Source: an uncultured Subdoligranulum sp.
Lineage (GTDB): Bacteria; Bacillota; Clostridia; Oscillospirales; Ruminococcaceae
NCBI GenBank assembly: GCA_900545545.1
Contig: UQZO01000006.1
Location: forward strand, 1-64,000
Length of the DNA: 64,000 nt
Reading direction: 5' to 3'
Shown here: positions 39,859 to 49,214 of the stretch, piece by piece
Numbering within the stretch: the stretch's first letter is position 1
Layout: every line of letters begins with the position of its first letter
Translations under genes and position numbers: made by a program
Notes under the pieces: model-generated
Told to the model about the DNA's origin: nothing
Databases searched by the model: none
What the model saw: the letters and a program-made list of their open reading frames with translations, nothing else

Positions 39859-41283
39859 ATGAATCTCAAAGACAATTGGAAAAAACTGCATGGCAGCAAA
39901 AAGACTTTCCGCAACGGTGTCTACGCCTCTGTGCTGGCGGTTGTGGTGTTGGCGGCGGTTATTTTGCTCAACCTTGTTGTGCGGGCACTGCCCACCAAAT
40001 ATACCGAACTGGATATCTCCACCAGTGAACTGTTTACCCTCAGTGATACAAGCAAAAATCTGCTCCACGAACTGCAGACGGACGTGACGGCCTATTATCT
40101 GGCAACTTCCGGGCAGGAAGATACCAACATCACGCGCTTGCTGGACCGCTATGCGGACGAGAGCAGCCATTTTAACTGGCAGCAGCGGGACCCGGTATTG
40201 TATCCGACTTTTGCGGAGCAATATGAGGGGGCTTCCACGGGCTGCGTGGTACTGACTACCGCAGACAATTATACCGTTGTCAGCTACAGCGATATGTACG
40301 ATATGGACCTGGAAGCGTATTACTATTCCGGCTCGCAGGAATACACTTTTGAAGCGGAAAATGCGCTGACGGCGGCGGTGGCCCGGGTTATCCGCACCAC
40401 CAGCTACCAGATGTATGAGCTGACCGGCCATGGGGAAACCTCGCTGGAAAGCGACTTCACCGATACGCTGGAGAATGCAGGCGTGACCGTTACCTCGCTC
40501 AACCTGACCACAACGGGTTCCATCCCCGAGGACGCCGACAGCCTGATTATCAACGCACCTCTGGCGGATGTTACCGCTGACGAGGCGGCGATGCTGAGCA
40601 ATTATGTGGAGCAGGGCGGCAAGCTGCTGGTGGTCACCGACTTTACCGTCAATACCCCCAACCTCGACGCGGTGCTCTCGTCCTGCGGGATGACGCGGCA
40701 GACCGGCTTGCTGGTGGAAACCGATGCCGACCACTATCCGTACGGATATCCGCAGACCTATCTGCTGCCCAATATTGATGCCAATGCAGTGACGGCCGGT
40801 GTATCCATCGGTATGATGATCTATACCCCCATCGCCCAGGGCATCCTTCAGAGTGAGGACAGCGAATATACTTTCACATCGCTGCTTACAACCAGCGACA
40901 AGGCCTATTCGCTGCAGGATTACACCAACGCCGAAACGGTAGAAAAATCCGAAAATGATCCCGAGGGCGGTTTCGATGTGGCAGTTGCTGCAGAAAACAC
41001 CACCACCGGAGCCAAGGTGGTTTGGATCAACTGCCCCAACACGCTGTTGTCCGGCACCAACCAGAGCGTCTCCGGCGGCAATGCACAGCTGCTGGGCAGC
41101 ATTGCCAACTGGTTCAACGGGGAACAGACCACCGCTGTGATTGACGGCAAGAGCATGAGCGCGGCCGGCCTTTCGGTGCCCAACGCAGCCATTGTTGGTT
41201 TGGGCTTGCTCTTCATCTTTGTGGTGCCCATTGTCTGCCTGATTGCAGGTGTGGTGGTCTGCCTCATTCGCCGCCGTCGATAA
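39859..41283 (+). CDS. GldG-like extracellular ABC auxiliary protein
   Basis: 474 aa, ATG behind GGGAGG. An N-terminal transmembrane helix (about 22-45), a large extracellular region resembling GldG/ABC auxiliary proteins (LDISTSELFTLSDTSKNLL near 55, MYELTGHGETSLESDF near 185) and a C-terminal helix (about 442-468) followed by RRRR. Works with the ATPase and permease; in this family the outer part is thought to help export or polymer handling. The acidic, Thr-rich outer domain suits the outer face. Confidence 0.82.
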   Translation: MNLKDNWKKLHGSKKTFRNGVYASVLAVVVLAAVILLNLVVRALPTKYTELDISTSELFTLSDTSKNLLHELQTDVTAYYLATSGQEDTNITRLLDRYADESSHFNWQQRDPVLYPTFAEQYEGASTGCVVLTTADNYTVVSYSDMYDMDLEAYYYSGSQEYTFEAENALTAAVARVIRTTSYQMYELTGHGETSLESDFTDTLENAGVTVTSLNLTTTGSIPEDADSLIINAPLADVTADEAAMLSNYVEQGGKLLVVTDFTVNTPNLDAVLSSCGMTRQTGLLVETDADHYPYGYPQTYLLPNIDANAVTAGVSIGMMIYTPIAQGILQSEDSEYTFTSLLTTSDKAYSLQDYTNAETVEKSENDPEGGFDVAVAAENTTTGAKVVWINCPNTLLSGTNQSVSGGNAQLLGSIANWFNGEQTTAVIDGKSMSAAGLSVPNAAIVGLGLLFIFVVPIVCLIAGVVVCLIRRRR

Positions 41284-41300
41284 GTAAGGAGAATCGATCT

Positions 41301-42323
41301 GTGAATCGCAAAAAAATGATGCCGCTGATTATACTGGCGGCCGGGGTGGTGCTGCTGGCACTTTTACTGGCTGTGCTGACGTTTTCTCAATCCAAATCGC
41401 AAGAACAGGGAATTGCGCTGTGCAGCTTCCCTGTGGATGATATTGATGGGATATCCTACAGCGGCAACAACACCGAAATTTCGCTGCTGAAGGGAAGCGA
41501 AGGAGACTGGCTGCTGGAATCCGATCCTACATTGCCGCTGGACCAGAGCGTTGTGGGAACGCTTGTCGAGAAGCTGGCGGGATTGACAGCCACCCGCCAA
41601 TTGCAGGAGGACGAACTGGCCGAAATCCCTGCATGGAGTGACACGCCCCTTATGGTATTTACCATTACCAGCAGTGATGTGACCCACACCCTGACGGTGG
41701 ATCGGGCCAATGATGTGGCGGACATTTACTACGTATACGATGAAAACAGCGTTGCCTACACGGTGACCCAAAGCGATGTAAATGTGCTGTGCAAGACACC
41801 GAAGGACCTTTACAAGGCCCAGACACTGACCGATAAAACCATTGACGATGTGGCATCGATGCAGGTGGAGAGTCTTGCCTTTGTCCAGAACGACGGTGTC
41901 TGGACGCTGGCCGACGATGCCGAGTATCCGCTGGATCAGGACGCAGTAAAAAAGATGGTCAATACCATCTGCGGTGCACAGACCGACTGGACGATCACAT
42001 CCCCGGAAGCGGACAGTACCTACGGACTGGATGCGCCGGATGTGACGGCGACACTGACCTTCACCGACGGTTCCAATCTGACCGTACGGTTCGGAAGCCT
42101 TGTAGCCGATGATGAAACCCTGTGCTATGTGGCGTCCAGCGGCGCTCAGACGGTCGTCTATGAGGTTAGCGCTGATTACAAGGCGGCTTTTGCCGTTACA
42201 AAGGAAACCCTTTATGACGAAACGGCGACGGCCGAGTCGGCAGAAGAAGAGGAAGACACAATTGTTGCCGAACATCCTGTGGGCGGCAAAGATGACTACG
42301 CCGACGTGGCGGAACAAGAATAA
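41301..42323 (+). CDS. DUF4340 domain protein of the Gld-like ABC operon
   Basis: 340 aa, GTG start after AAGGAG. One N-terminal membrane anchor (residues 6-27) and an outer region with two repeated halves (WLLESDPTLPLDQSVV and WTLADDAEYPLDQDAV, each followed by a T/VxLVEKLA or VKKMVNTI helix), which is the DUF4340 pattern. The acidic tail is rich in Glu. Usually the last member of Gld-like ABC operons. Function unknown beyond that association; a strong terminator follows. Confidence 0.8.
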   Translation: MNRKKMMPLIILAAGVVLLALLLAVLTFSQSKSQEQGIALCSFPVDDIDGISYSGNNTEISLLKGSEGDWLLESDPTLPLDQSVVGTLVEKLAGLTATRQLQEDELAEIPAWSDTPLMVFTITSSDVTHTLTVDRANDVADIYYVYDENSVAYTVTQSDVNVLCKTPKDLYKAQTLTDKTIDDVASMQVESLAFVQNDGVWTLADDAEYPLDQDAVKKMVNTICGAQTDWTITSPEADSTYGLDAPDVTATLTFTDGSNLTVRFGSLVADDETLCYVASSGAQTVVYEVSADYKAAFAVTKETLYDETATAESAEEEEDTIVAEHPVGGKDDYADVAEQE

Positions 42324-42326
42324 GCA

Positions 42327-42361
42327 GAAAGCCTTCGCCTATACAAAAGCGAAGGCTTTTT
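42327..42361 (+). terminator. Terminator of the Gld-like operon
   Basis: AAAGCCTTCGC and GCGAAGGCTTT flank a 10-base loop, followed by TT. Confidence 0.85.
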
Positions 42362-42432
42362 GTATAGGGTGTGTCTCTGCTTGCCCGATGGCGGTGCACA
42401 TGCTATAATACAAGACAAAAGGGGGCAAGGCG

Positions 42433-43647
42433 ATGTCTGGAACGGTGCAACGTTTTTTTGCGGCCGCATTGGCTCCGGTACTTCTGTTTGGCTGTGCGTC
42501 GCAGTCAGCTTCCACACAGCAGGCACCGGCAGTTACGCCGCAACCTTCCGCCGCAACGGCCAATACGAATCTTTCGATAGAACAGATTCTGGAGCAGATG
42601 ACGTTGCAGGAAAAGGTCAGCCAGCTGTTCATGGTGCGCCCCGATGCGTTGGACCTGAGCCTGACACAGGAACAGATTGATGACGAATATGCCGACGGAG
42701 TAACGCAGCTCACGGATGCAATGCGGGAAACGCTGAAAACTTATCCGGTGGGCGGGATTTGCCAGTTTGGAAAAAATATTACCGACCCGCAGCAGATTGC
42801 CGCTTTCAATGCGGAATTGCAGGAGGCGAGCATTGTTCCGCTGCTGATCGCCGTGGATGAAGAGGGCGGCAGTGTGGCAAGGCTGGCAAATCACCCGGCT
42901 TTTGATTTACCACAGTATGAAAGCGCCTTAGCGGTTGGGGCGACGGGGGAACCGGAAATGGCGCGCAAGATGGGCCAGACGATTGGTGCCTACCTGCGGC
43001 AGTATGGATTTACCATGGATTTTGCTCCGGATGCCGATGTCTGGACCAACCCGGACAATACCGTGATTGGGGCGCGGGCCTTCTCACAGGATGCAGATAC
43101 AGCTGCCCTTATGGCCGGGGCGATGGCCCGGGGGCTGCAGGAAGAAGCGATTTTGCCTACGTTCAAGCATTTCCCGGGACATGGTGATACGGCCGAGGAC
43201 AGCCACAGCGGGCTGGCCTATACCTACCAAAGTAAAGAGGAAATGCAGCTGTGTGAGTTTATTCCGTTTGTGCAGCCTTCTGTCGGTATGTATGCTGTGA
43301 TGGTCGGGCACATTGCTGCCCCCGCCTTGGATGCAAGCGAAAAGCCTGCCTCGCTTTCTTACTCTGTGGTTACGGAATTGCTCCGGGAAGAGCTGCTGCC
43401 GGACGAGGAGATTCTGGTGGTGACGGATTCGCTTGCTATGGGGGCCATTACGGCACAGTATACGCCGGGGGAGGCCGCGGTACAGGCATTGCAGGCGGGA
43501 TGCGACCTTCTGCTTATGCCGGAAAGCCTGACCGAAGCGTTTGAAGCGGTAGAGGAGGCTGTCCAGGACGGCACCATCCCGGAAGCAAGGCTGGACGAGA
43601 GCGTGGCACGCATTTTGCGCTTCAAACAACAATACGCGGGGCTGTAA
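42433..43647 (+). CDS. Glycoside hydrolase family 3, NagZ-like beta-N-acetylglucosaminidase lipoprotein
   Basis: 404 aa, ATG after GGGGCAAGG. The start of the protein is a lipoprotein signal (FFAAALAPVLLFGC, Cys21). The GH3 barrel has the NagZ signature KHFPGHGDTAEDSH near residue 240, whose Asp-His pair acts in catalysis, plus VDEEGGSVARLA and the nucleophile region VVTDSLAMGAI. Likely removes N-acetylglucosamine from cell-wall fragments outside the membrane. Followed after 28 bases by a glycosyltransferase gene. Confidence 0.88.
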   Translation: MSGTVQRFFAAALAPVLLFGCASQSASTQQAPAVTPQPSAATANTNLSIEQILEQMTLQEKVSQLFMVRPDALDLSLTQEQIDDEYADGVTQLTDAMRETLKTYPVGGICQFGKNITDPQQIAAFNAELQEASIVPLLIAVDEEGGSVARLANHPAFDLPQYESALAVGATGEPEMARKMGQTIGAYLRQYGFTMDFAPDADVWTNPDNTVIGARAFSQDADTAALMAGAMARGLQEEAILPTFKHFPGHGDTAEDSHSGLAYTYQSKEEMQLCEFIPFVQPSVGMYAVMVGHIAAPALDASEKPASLSYSVVTELLREELLPDEEILVVTDSLAMGAITAQYTPGEAAVQALQAGCDLLLMPESLTEAFEAVEEAVQDGTIPEARLDESVARILRFKQQYAGL

Positions 43648-43675
43648 CCGCCCGCAGAGGAGTATAGAGAAAAGT

Positions 43676-44737
43676 ATGGAAAAGATAGTGTGGGCCGTCG
43701 ACGGTTCATTTTTCGGGCAGCGTGTCTCGGGCATTCAGCGCTATTCCATCGAGTTGCTCTCGGCACTGGACGCCATTGTGCCGCCGGGCCTGGTAGAAGT
43801 AGTCACGCCGCCCGGGGTACGTGCGCCGGTATATGAGAATATCAAAACGGTGACTTTCGGCACCCGAAAGGGATTGGCCTGGCAGCAGCGGGATTACCCG
43901 GCGTACTTAAAGCAGCGCGGTGCCAAAGGGCTGGCCACCTGCAATGTGATTCCGGTGTTCGGGTTCCGTGGTATCGCCGTTGTACATGATGTCTGCTATC
44001 GGGCGCGCCCGGACTTCTATACCGATTTGCGCGGGCGTATCAGTGCGGCCTGGCACCGGCTGCAATATCGGCGCATTGCCGGGGTGGCTGAACACATCAT
44101 TACGGTATCGGAGTTTTCTAAAAGTGAAATCACCCGGTACTATGGCGTGGCGCCGGAGAAAATTTCGGTGGTATACAATGCCTGGCAGCAGATGCAGCGC
44201 ATTGCGCCCGATGAACAGATTTTCAAGAAAGAGCCCAGACTCCGCAGGGGAGAATACTATTTCAGCATGGCCAATCTGCTGAAAAACAAAAACTTTCCCT
44301 GGGTACTGCGTGCGGCCCGCAACAAGCCTGATGCAGTGTTTGCCATTGCAGGGGGCGGCAGCCTGGAAGAGGAAGCCAAACGTCTGGGGCTTGCCGATCT
44401 GCCCAATGTAGTCTACCTGGGCTATGTATCGGATGGGGAGGCCAAGGCGCTGATGCATCACTGTAAGGCGTTTTTGTTCCCCACGCTGTATGAAGGATTT
44501 GGCATCCCGCCGCTGGAAGCGGTTGCCTGTGGGGCGCCACGGATCTATGTCAGTGATACGCCCTGTATGCGGGAGGTCTATGGGGATTGCGCCGGATATA
44601 TTGACCTCAAAACCAACAACGGCTATGTGGACGATGTGACGCCGCCCAAGTGCGATGCAGCGCAGCTTCTGGCACGCTACAGCTGGAAAAAGAGTGCCCG
44701 GGCGTTGTTGGATGTGCTGAATCAGGCATCAAACTAA
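43676..44737 (+). CDS. GT4 family glycosyltransferase
   Basis: 353 aa, ATG at 43676 with AGAGGAG about 15 bases upstream. GT-B fold: N-terminal acceptor domain (VDGSFFGQRVSGIQRYSIEL), middle VVHDVCYRARPDFY, nucleotide-sugar domain with YFSMANLLKNKN, FAIAGGGSLEEEA and the E-x7-E motif in PTLYEGFGIPPLEAVACGAP. Retaining enzyme using UDP- or GDP-sugars, probably for surface polysaccharide. The acceptor is unknown. Confidence 0.88.
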   Translation: MEKIVWAVDGSFFGQRVSGIQRYSIELLSALDAIVPPGLVEVVTPPGVRAPVYENIKTVTFGTRKGLAWQQRDYPAYLKQRGAKGLATCNVIPVFGFRGIAVVHDVCYRARPDFYTDLRGRISAAWHRLQYRRIAGVAEHIITVSEFSKSEITRYYGVAPEKISVVYNAWQQMQRIAPDEQIFKKEPRLRRGEYYFSMANLLKNKNFPWVLRAARNKPDAVFAIAGGGSLEEEAKRLGLADLPNVVYLGYVSDGEAKALMHHCKAFLFPTLYEGFGIPPLEAVACGAPRIYVSDTPCMREVYGDCAGYIDLKTNNGYVDDVTPPKCDAAQLLARYSWKKSARALLDVLNQASN

Positions 44738-44741
44738 ACGC

Positions 44742-44778
44742 AAAATTCCCACGGCAATTCAGGCCGTGGGAATTTTTT
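44742..44778 (+). terminator. Two-way terminator
   Basis: AAAATTCCCACGGC (44742-44755) with GCCGTGGGAATTTT (44763-44776). Ends the GT4 gene on one strand and the ComM-like gene on the other. Confidence 0.85.
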
Positions 44779-46306
44779 ATCGGATATTGAATTTGCGGTC
44801 CAGGCTGCGGTATTGCAAAGCTTCCGAAAGATGGGCGGCGTCCAACACCTCGCTGCCGTCCAGATCGGCCACCGTGCGCGCCACCCGCAGGATGCGGTCA
44901 TAGGCACGGGCGCTGTATCCCAGGCGTTCAAAGGCGCCGCGCAGAATCTTTTCGGCCGATGGTGTCATGCGGCAATAGCGCCGCAGAGCACTGCCGGGAA
45001 GCTGGGCGTTGCAACGCACACCGGGCAGGCCGCGATAACGTTCCTGCTGGAGCTTGCGCGCGGCCACCACACGGGCGCGCACAGTTGCACTGGATTCGCC
45101 GCCCTGCTCGGCGGCCAGGTCCTCGTATTCCACAGGCAGAGCCTCCACATGCAGGTCGATACGGTCGAGCAGAGGGCCGGAAATGCGGCGCCGGTACTGT
45201 TCAATGGCGCTGGGCGTGCAGGTGCATTCCCGTGTGGGGTGTCCCAGGTATCCGCATTTGCAGGGGTTCATGGCTGCTACCAGCATGAATTTGCAGGGGT
45301 AGGAGGCAGAACCGTGCACGCGGCTGAGGGTCACGGTGCCGTCTTCCAGCGGCTGACGCAGAACTTCCAGCGTGTCGCGGGAAAACTCCGGCAGCTCGTC
45401 CAGAAACAAAACACCGTTATGTGCAAGGCTTACTTCGCCGGGGCGGGGAATCGTGCCGCCGCCTACAATTGCTGTGGCGCTCACGCTGTGGTGGGGACTG
45501 CGGAAGGGCCGGGTTTTCAGCAATCCCTCTCCTCCGCGCAGAAGTCCCGCCACCGAATAGATGGCACTGGTCTCAAGCGCTTCCTCATAGGTAAGCGGCG
45601 GCAAAATGCCGGGCAGGCGCTTGGCCAGCATGCTTTTGCCGGTACCGGGAGGGCCCACAAACAGCAGATTGTGGCCGCCGGCGGCCGCCACTTCCAGCGC
45701 GCGGCGCGCTTCACTCTGGCCGCGCACATCGGCCATGTCCGGCCCCAGCCAGGTGCCGTTTTCGTCGTAACCGTCGGCCTTGGCGGGGGCAATCGGTTCC
45801 GCTCCGCACAGATGCAAAACGACTTCCTGGGCGTTGCGGGCAGGGTAGACGGTCAGCCCTTCGGCTATGGCGGCTTCGGCAGCATTCTCGGCGGGCAAAA
45901 ACATCTCCTTCACACCCTGTTGCACAGCGGCCAAGGCCATCGGCAATACACCGGTTACCGGGCGCAGCGTTCCGTCCAGGCCCAGCTCTCCCAAAAAAGC
46001 GCGCTCAGGTCCGGGGGCAGGCAGCTTTCCCTGTGCGGCCAGAATGCCGATAAACACCGGCAAATCATATACAGGGCCGGTCTTACGCACATCGGCAGGG
46101 GCCAGGTTGATGGTGATCCGGCTGGGCGGCCACTGATAATGCAGGTTTTTTACAGCGCTGCGCACACGCTCGCTGCTTTCCTTGACGGCAGAGTCCGGCA
46201 GCCCCACCAGATTGAACTGCGGCAGCCCGCCGGACAAATCCGCTTCTACCTGTACAAGGTAGCCTGCCAGTCCTGTGACACCCAGACTTGTCACCTTTGC
46301 AAACAT
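44777..46306 (-). CDS. YifB/ComM-family Mg-chelatase-like AAA+ ATPase
   Basis: 509 aa. ATG at 46306 with GGGGAGG 9 bases upstream; the longer frame to 46402 is not supported. The N-terminal ChlI domain (about 1-165) has LVGLPDSAVKESSERVRSA and ITINLAPADVRKTGPVYDLP. The AAA+ core has Walker A FVGPPGTGKSML and Walker B GVLFLDELPEF; a cysteine pair region (NPCKCGYLGHPTRECTC) lies before the sensor 2 domain. In other bacteria ComM is a hexameric branch-migration helicase helping integrate transformed DNA. No other competence gene is near. Confidence 0.9.
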   Translation of the reverse strand: MFAKVTSLGVTGLAGYLVQVEADLSGGLPQFNLVGLPDSAVKESSERVRSAVKNLHYQWPPSRITINLAPADVRKTGPVYDLPVFIGILAAQGKLPAPGPERAFLGELGLDGTLRPVTGVLPMALAAVQQGVKEMFLPAENAAEAAIAEGLTVYPARNAQEVVLHLCGAEPIAPAKADGYDENGTWLGPDMADVRGQSEARRALEVAAAGGHNLLFVGPPGTGKSMLAKRLPGILPPLTYEEALETSAIYSVAGLLRGGEGLLKTRPFRSPHHSVSATAIVGGGTIPRPGEVSLAHNGVLFLDELPEFSRDTLEVLRQPLEDGTVTLSRVHGSASYPCKFMLVAAMNPCKCGYLGHPTRECTCTPSAIEQYRRRISGPLLDRIDLHVEALPVEYEDLAAEQGGESSATVRARVVAARKLQQERYRGLPGVRCNAQLPGSALRRYCRMTPSAEKILRGAFERLGYSARAYDRILRVARTVADLDGSEVLDAAHLSEALQYRSLDRKFNIR

Positions 46307-46409
46307 ATGTTGTCCTCCCCAAACAGGAATTCTATGACCAGTATAGCGCGGTGTGAGCAGTTTCACAAGCGGATAAATGGAAAAACAAGCTATTATAACC
46401 AAAATTTGA

Positions 46410-46438
46410 TTGACACCGACGCCCTGAGTTGGTATATT
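46410..46438 (+). promoter_or_regulatory. Promoter of the phosphosugar mutase gene
   Basis: TTGACA (46410-46415), 17 bases, TATATT (46433-46438). Confidence 0.75.
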
Positions 46439-46484
46439 TAGTATATGCTTACAGCATTTATATGGAAAGTGTAGGTGTATACTT

Positions 46485-48167
46485 ATGTATCAGGATATGT
46501 ACGAACGTTGGCTGGCTGCCGACCTGGATGACCCCGATCTCAAACCTGAGCTCGAGAGCGTCAAAGGCGACGATGCTGCCATTCAGGACCGCTTTGCCGT
46601 GTCCCTTAAGTTTGGCACCGCGGGTCTGCGCGGCGTCATCGGTGCGGGTACCAACCGCATGAATATTTATGTGGTTCGTCAGGCTACCCAGGGCCTGGCC
46701 AACTGGGTCAAGACCCAGGGCGGCACCCAGACGGTTGCCATCAGCTACGACAGCCGTATCAAGAGCGATCTGTTCGCTCGCACGGCGGCCCAGGTCTTGG
46801 CTGCCAACGGGATCAAGGTTCGCATTTACAAGGCACTTATGCCCGTGCCTGCGCTTTCCTTTGCCACCCGGTATTACAAGTGCAACGCCGGCATCATGGT
46901 TACGGCCAGCCACAACCCCGCCAAGTACAACGGTTACAAGGCCTACGGCCCGGATGGCTGCCAGATGACCGATGAGGCAGCGGATATCGTTTACGCTGAG
47001 ATTCAGAAGACCGATATCCTGACCGGCGCCAAGCTGATCTCTTTTGAGGACGGCATGGCACAGGGGCTGATTGAATATGTCGGGGACGACTGCATCAATG
47101 CGCTGTACGAAGCCATTGAGGCGCGCTCCATCCGTCCGGGCATCTGCAAGACGGCTGGCCTCAAGCTGGTCTACAGCCCGCTGAATGGTTCCGGTCTGGT
47201 GCCGGTAACCCATGTCCTTCAGGATATTGGTATCACCGATATCACCATCGTGCCGGAACAGAAGGACCCGGACGGCAACTTCCCGACCTGCCCGTACCCC
47301 AACCCCGAAATCTTCGAGGCGCTGCGTCTGGGCCTGGAACTGGCCGAAAAATCCGGCGCTGACCTGATGCTCGCAACCGATCCCGACGCGGACCGCGTGG
47401 GCATTGCCGTCAAGTGCAAGGACGGCAGCTATGAGCTGCTTTCCGGCAACGAGGTTGGCGTACTGCTGCTGGACTACATCTGCGTAGGCCGCATCGAGCA
47501 GGGCACCATGCCCAAGAACGCCGTTATGTGCAAGTCCATCGTTTCTACGCCGCTGGCGGACAAGGTGGCGGAGCACTATGGCGTGGAGTGCCGCAATGTG
47601 CTGACCGGCTTCAAGTGGATTGGTGACCAGATCGCCAAGCTGGAGGCTGCCGGTGAGGTGGACCGCTTCATCTTCGGCTTCGAGGAGAGCTATGGTTACC
47701 TGGCAGGCCCCTACGTACGCGATAAGGATGCCATCATCGGCTCTATGCTGATCTGTGAGATGGCTGCCTACTATCGTGCGCAGGGCAGCTCCATCAAAGA
47801 AGAGCTGGAGCGCATCTACCGTGAGTATGGCCGTTACCTCAACAAGGTGGACAGCTTCGAGTTCCCGGGTCTGTCCGGCATGGACAAGATGGCTGAGATC
47901 ATGGCCAACCTGCGTACCAACCCGCCGAAGGACTTTGACGGTGACAAGGTGGTCAAGGTCGTGGACTACAAGAAGTCCGAAGAAACGGGACTGCCTGCCG
48001 CCAACGTCCTGATCTACACTCTGGAAAGTGGCGCTACCGTTGTGGTTCGTCCCTCCGGCACCGAGCCCAAGATCAAGACCTACTTCACCACCAAGGGTAA
48101 GGATTTGGCCGAGGCCCAGGCCCAGAAGGATAAACTGGCCGAAGCCTGCAAGCCGCTGCTGGCCTGA
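46485..48167 (+). CDS. Phosphoglucomutase/phosphomannomutase (PgcA type)
   Basis: 560 aa, ATG at 46485. Complete alpha-D-phosphohexomutase: LKFGTAGLRG, phosphoserine loop TASHNP (Ser about 145), metal loop DPDADR (about 305), sugar-binding FGFEESYGY (about 405) and phosphate-binding RPSGTEPKIK near the end. Interconverts glucose-1- and glucose-6-phosphate, linking glycogen, the galactose pathway and the UDP-glucose used by nearby glycosyltransferases. Codon use is strongly biased to C-ending codons, as in well expressed genes. Confidence 0.92.
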   Translation: MYQDMYERWLAADLDDPDLKPELESVKGDDAAIQDRFAVSLKFGTAGLRGVIGAGTNRMNIYVVRQATQGLANWVKTQGGTQTVAISYDSRIKSDLFARTAAQVLAANGIKVRIYKALMPVPALSFATRYYKCNAGIMVTASHNPAKYNGYKAYGPDGCQMTDEAADIVYAEIQKTDILTGAKLISFEDGMAQGLIEYVGDDCINALYEAIEARSIRPGICKTAGLKLVYSPLNGSGLVPVTHVLQDIGITDITIVPEQKDPDGNFPTCPYPNPEIFEALRLGLELAEKSGADLMLATDPDADRVGIAVKCKDGSYELLSGNEVGVLLLDYICVGRIEQGTMPKNAVMCKSIVSTPLADKVAEHYGVECRNVLTGFKWIGDQIAKLEAAGEVDRFIFGFEESYGYLAGPYVRDKDAIIGSMLICEMAAYYRAQGSSIKEELERIYREYGRYLNKVDSFEFPGLSGMDKMAEIMANLRTNPPKDFDGDKVVKVVDYKKSEETGLPAANVLIYTLESGATVVVRPSGTEPKIKTYFTTKGKDLAEAQAQKDKLAEACKPLLA

Positions 48168-48194
48168 TAAACCGATTCTTTAAAACAGATCTTC

Positions 48195-48235
48195 CCCGCA
48201 GGTCCCGAACTGGTTCGGGGGCTGCGGGAATTTTT
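48195..48235 (+). terminator. Terminator of the mutase gene
   Basis: Outer CCCGCAG/CTGCGGG and inner CCCGAA/TTCGGG helices, then AATTTTT. Confidence 0.8.
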
Positions 48236-48358
48236 CTGAGTTTCTTTGAAACAAAGGGGGGAAGAGACCGTGCAACGCGGAATTCTCGGCCAGAAAATTG
48301 CCGGTACCCATGTGGATTGCCTATATATTACAGGAAATTTGCATGGGAGGAAACCAAG

Positions 48359-49090
48359 ATGAAAGAAAACAAGTACGACGAAGAAATCTTCTTTGAAAAA
48401 TACAGCCGTATGGACCGTTCCCGCCAAGGGCTGCAGGCCGCAGGGGAATGGTCGGAACTGCAAAAATTGCTGCCAGATTTTACCGGCAAACGGGTGTTGG
48501 ATCTGGGCTGCGGTTACGGATGGCACTGCCGATATGCTGCCGAACAGGGGGCTGCGTGGGTGCTGGGGACCGATATTTCCCATAAAATGCTGAGGGAGGC
48601 CCATACAAGGAATCAGCTGCCCAACGTGGAATACCGCTGTGCCGCCATGGAGGATCTGGACTTTACACCTGCAAGTTTTGATGTGGTCATCAGTTCTTTG
48701 GCCTTTCACTATGTGCGGGACTTCGGGCCGCTGATCCAAAAGGTCGCCCACTGGCTCAAACCTGGTGGGGAACTGGTCTTTTCTACCGAACACCCGGTTT
48801 TTACCGCCTATGGTACCCAAGACTGGTACTACGCCCCGGACGGGAGCATACTGCATTTCCCGGTGGATCGCTATTTTGAGGAGGGGCCCCGCCAGGCAGT
48901 CTTTTTGGGGGAGCCGGTGATCAAATACCACAGGACCCTGACCACCTGCCTGGAAACATTGCTGCAAAATGGCTTTGCGCTGCAGCATGTAGTAGAGCCC
49001 CAGCCGCCGGAATCCATGCGGGATCTGCCCGGCATGCAGGAGGAATGGCGCCGCCCCATGATGCTGTTGGTCTCGGCACGGAAAAAATAA
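48359..49090 (+). CDS. Class I SAM-dependent methyltransferase
   Basis: 243 aa, ATG at 48359 with GGGAGG 8 bases upstream. Rossmann-type methyltransferase: motif I VLDLGCGYGWHCRYA (about 60), acidic loop GTDISHKML, motif II VEYRCAAMEDLDF and FDVVISSLAFHYV, then LKPGGELVFSTEHPV. Resembles small-molecule methyltransferases of the UbiE/Coq5-like group, but no quinone genes are near and the substrate is unknown. It stands alone, with a terminator at 49168. Confidence 0.85.
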   Translation: MKENKYDEEIFFEKYSRMDRSRQGLQAAGEWSELQKLLPDFTGKRVLDLGCGYGWHCRYAAEQGAAWVLGTDISHKMLREAHTRNQLPNVEYRCAAMEDLDFTPASFDVVISSLAFHYVRDFGPLIQKVAHWLKPGGELVFSTEHPVFTAYGTQDWYYAPDGSILHFPVDRYFEEGPRQAVFLGEPVIKYHRTLTTCLETLLQNGFALQHVVEPQPPESMRDLPGMQEEWRRPMMLLVSARKK

Positions 49091-49167
49091 ATCCTGACAG
49101 CCGGGGAAAATAAGAAAAATGCCCTTTCGGCACGCTGGAAAGTCCGGTTTCACGGATGCTGCACAGC

Positions 49168-49190
49168 GCCCCGAAGGGGCTTTCTGTTTT
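49168..49190 (+). terminator. Terminator after the methyltransferase
   Basis: GCCCC GAA GGGGC (49168-49180) followed by TTTCTGTTTT. Confidence 0.6.
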
Positions 49191-49214
49191 GGAATAAGCA
49201 GGGAAGAATGCCGG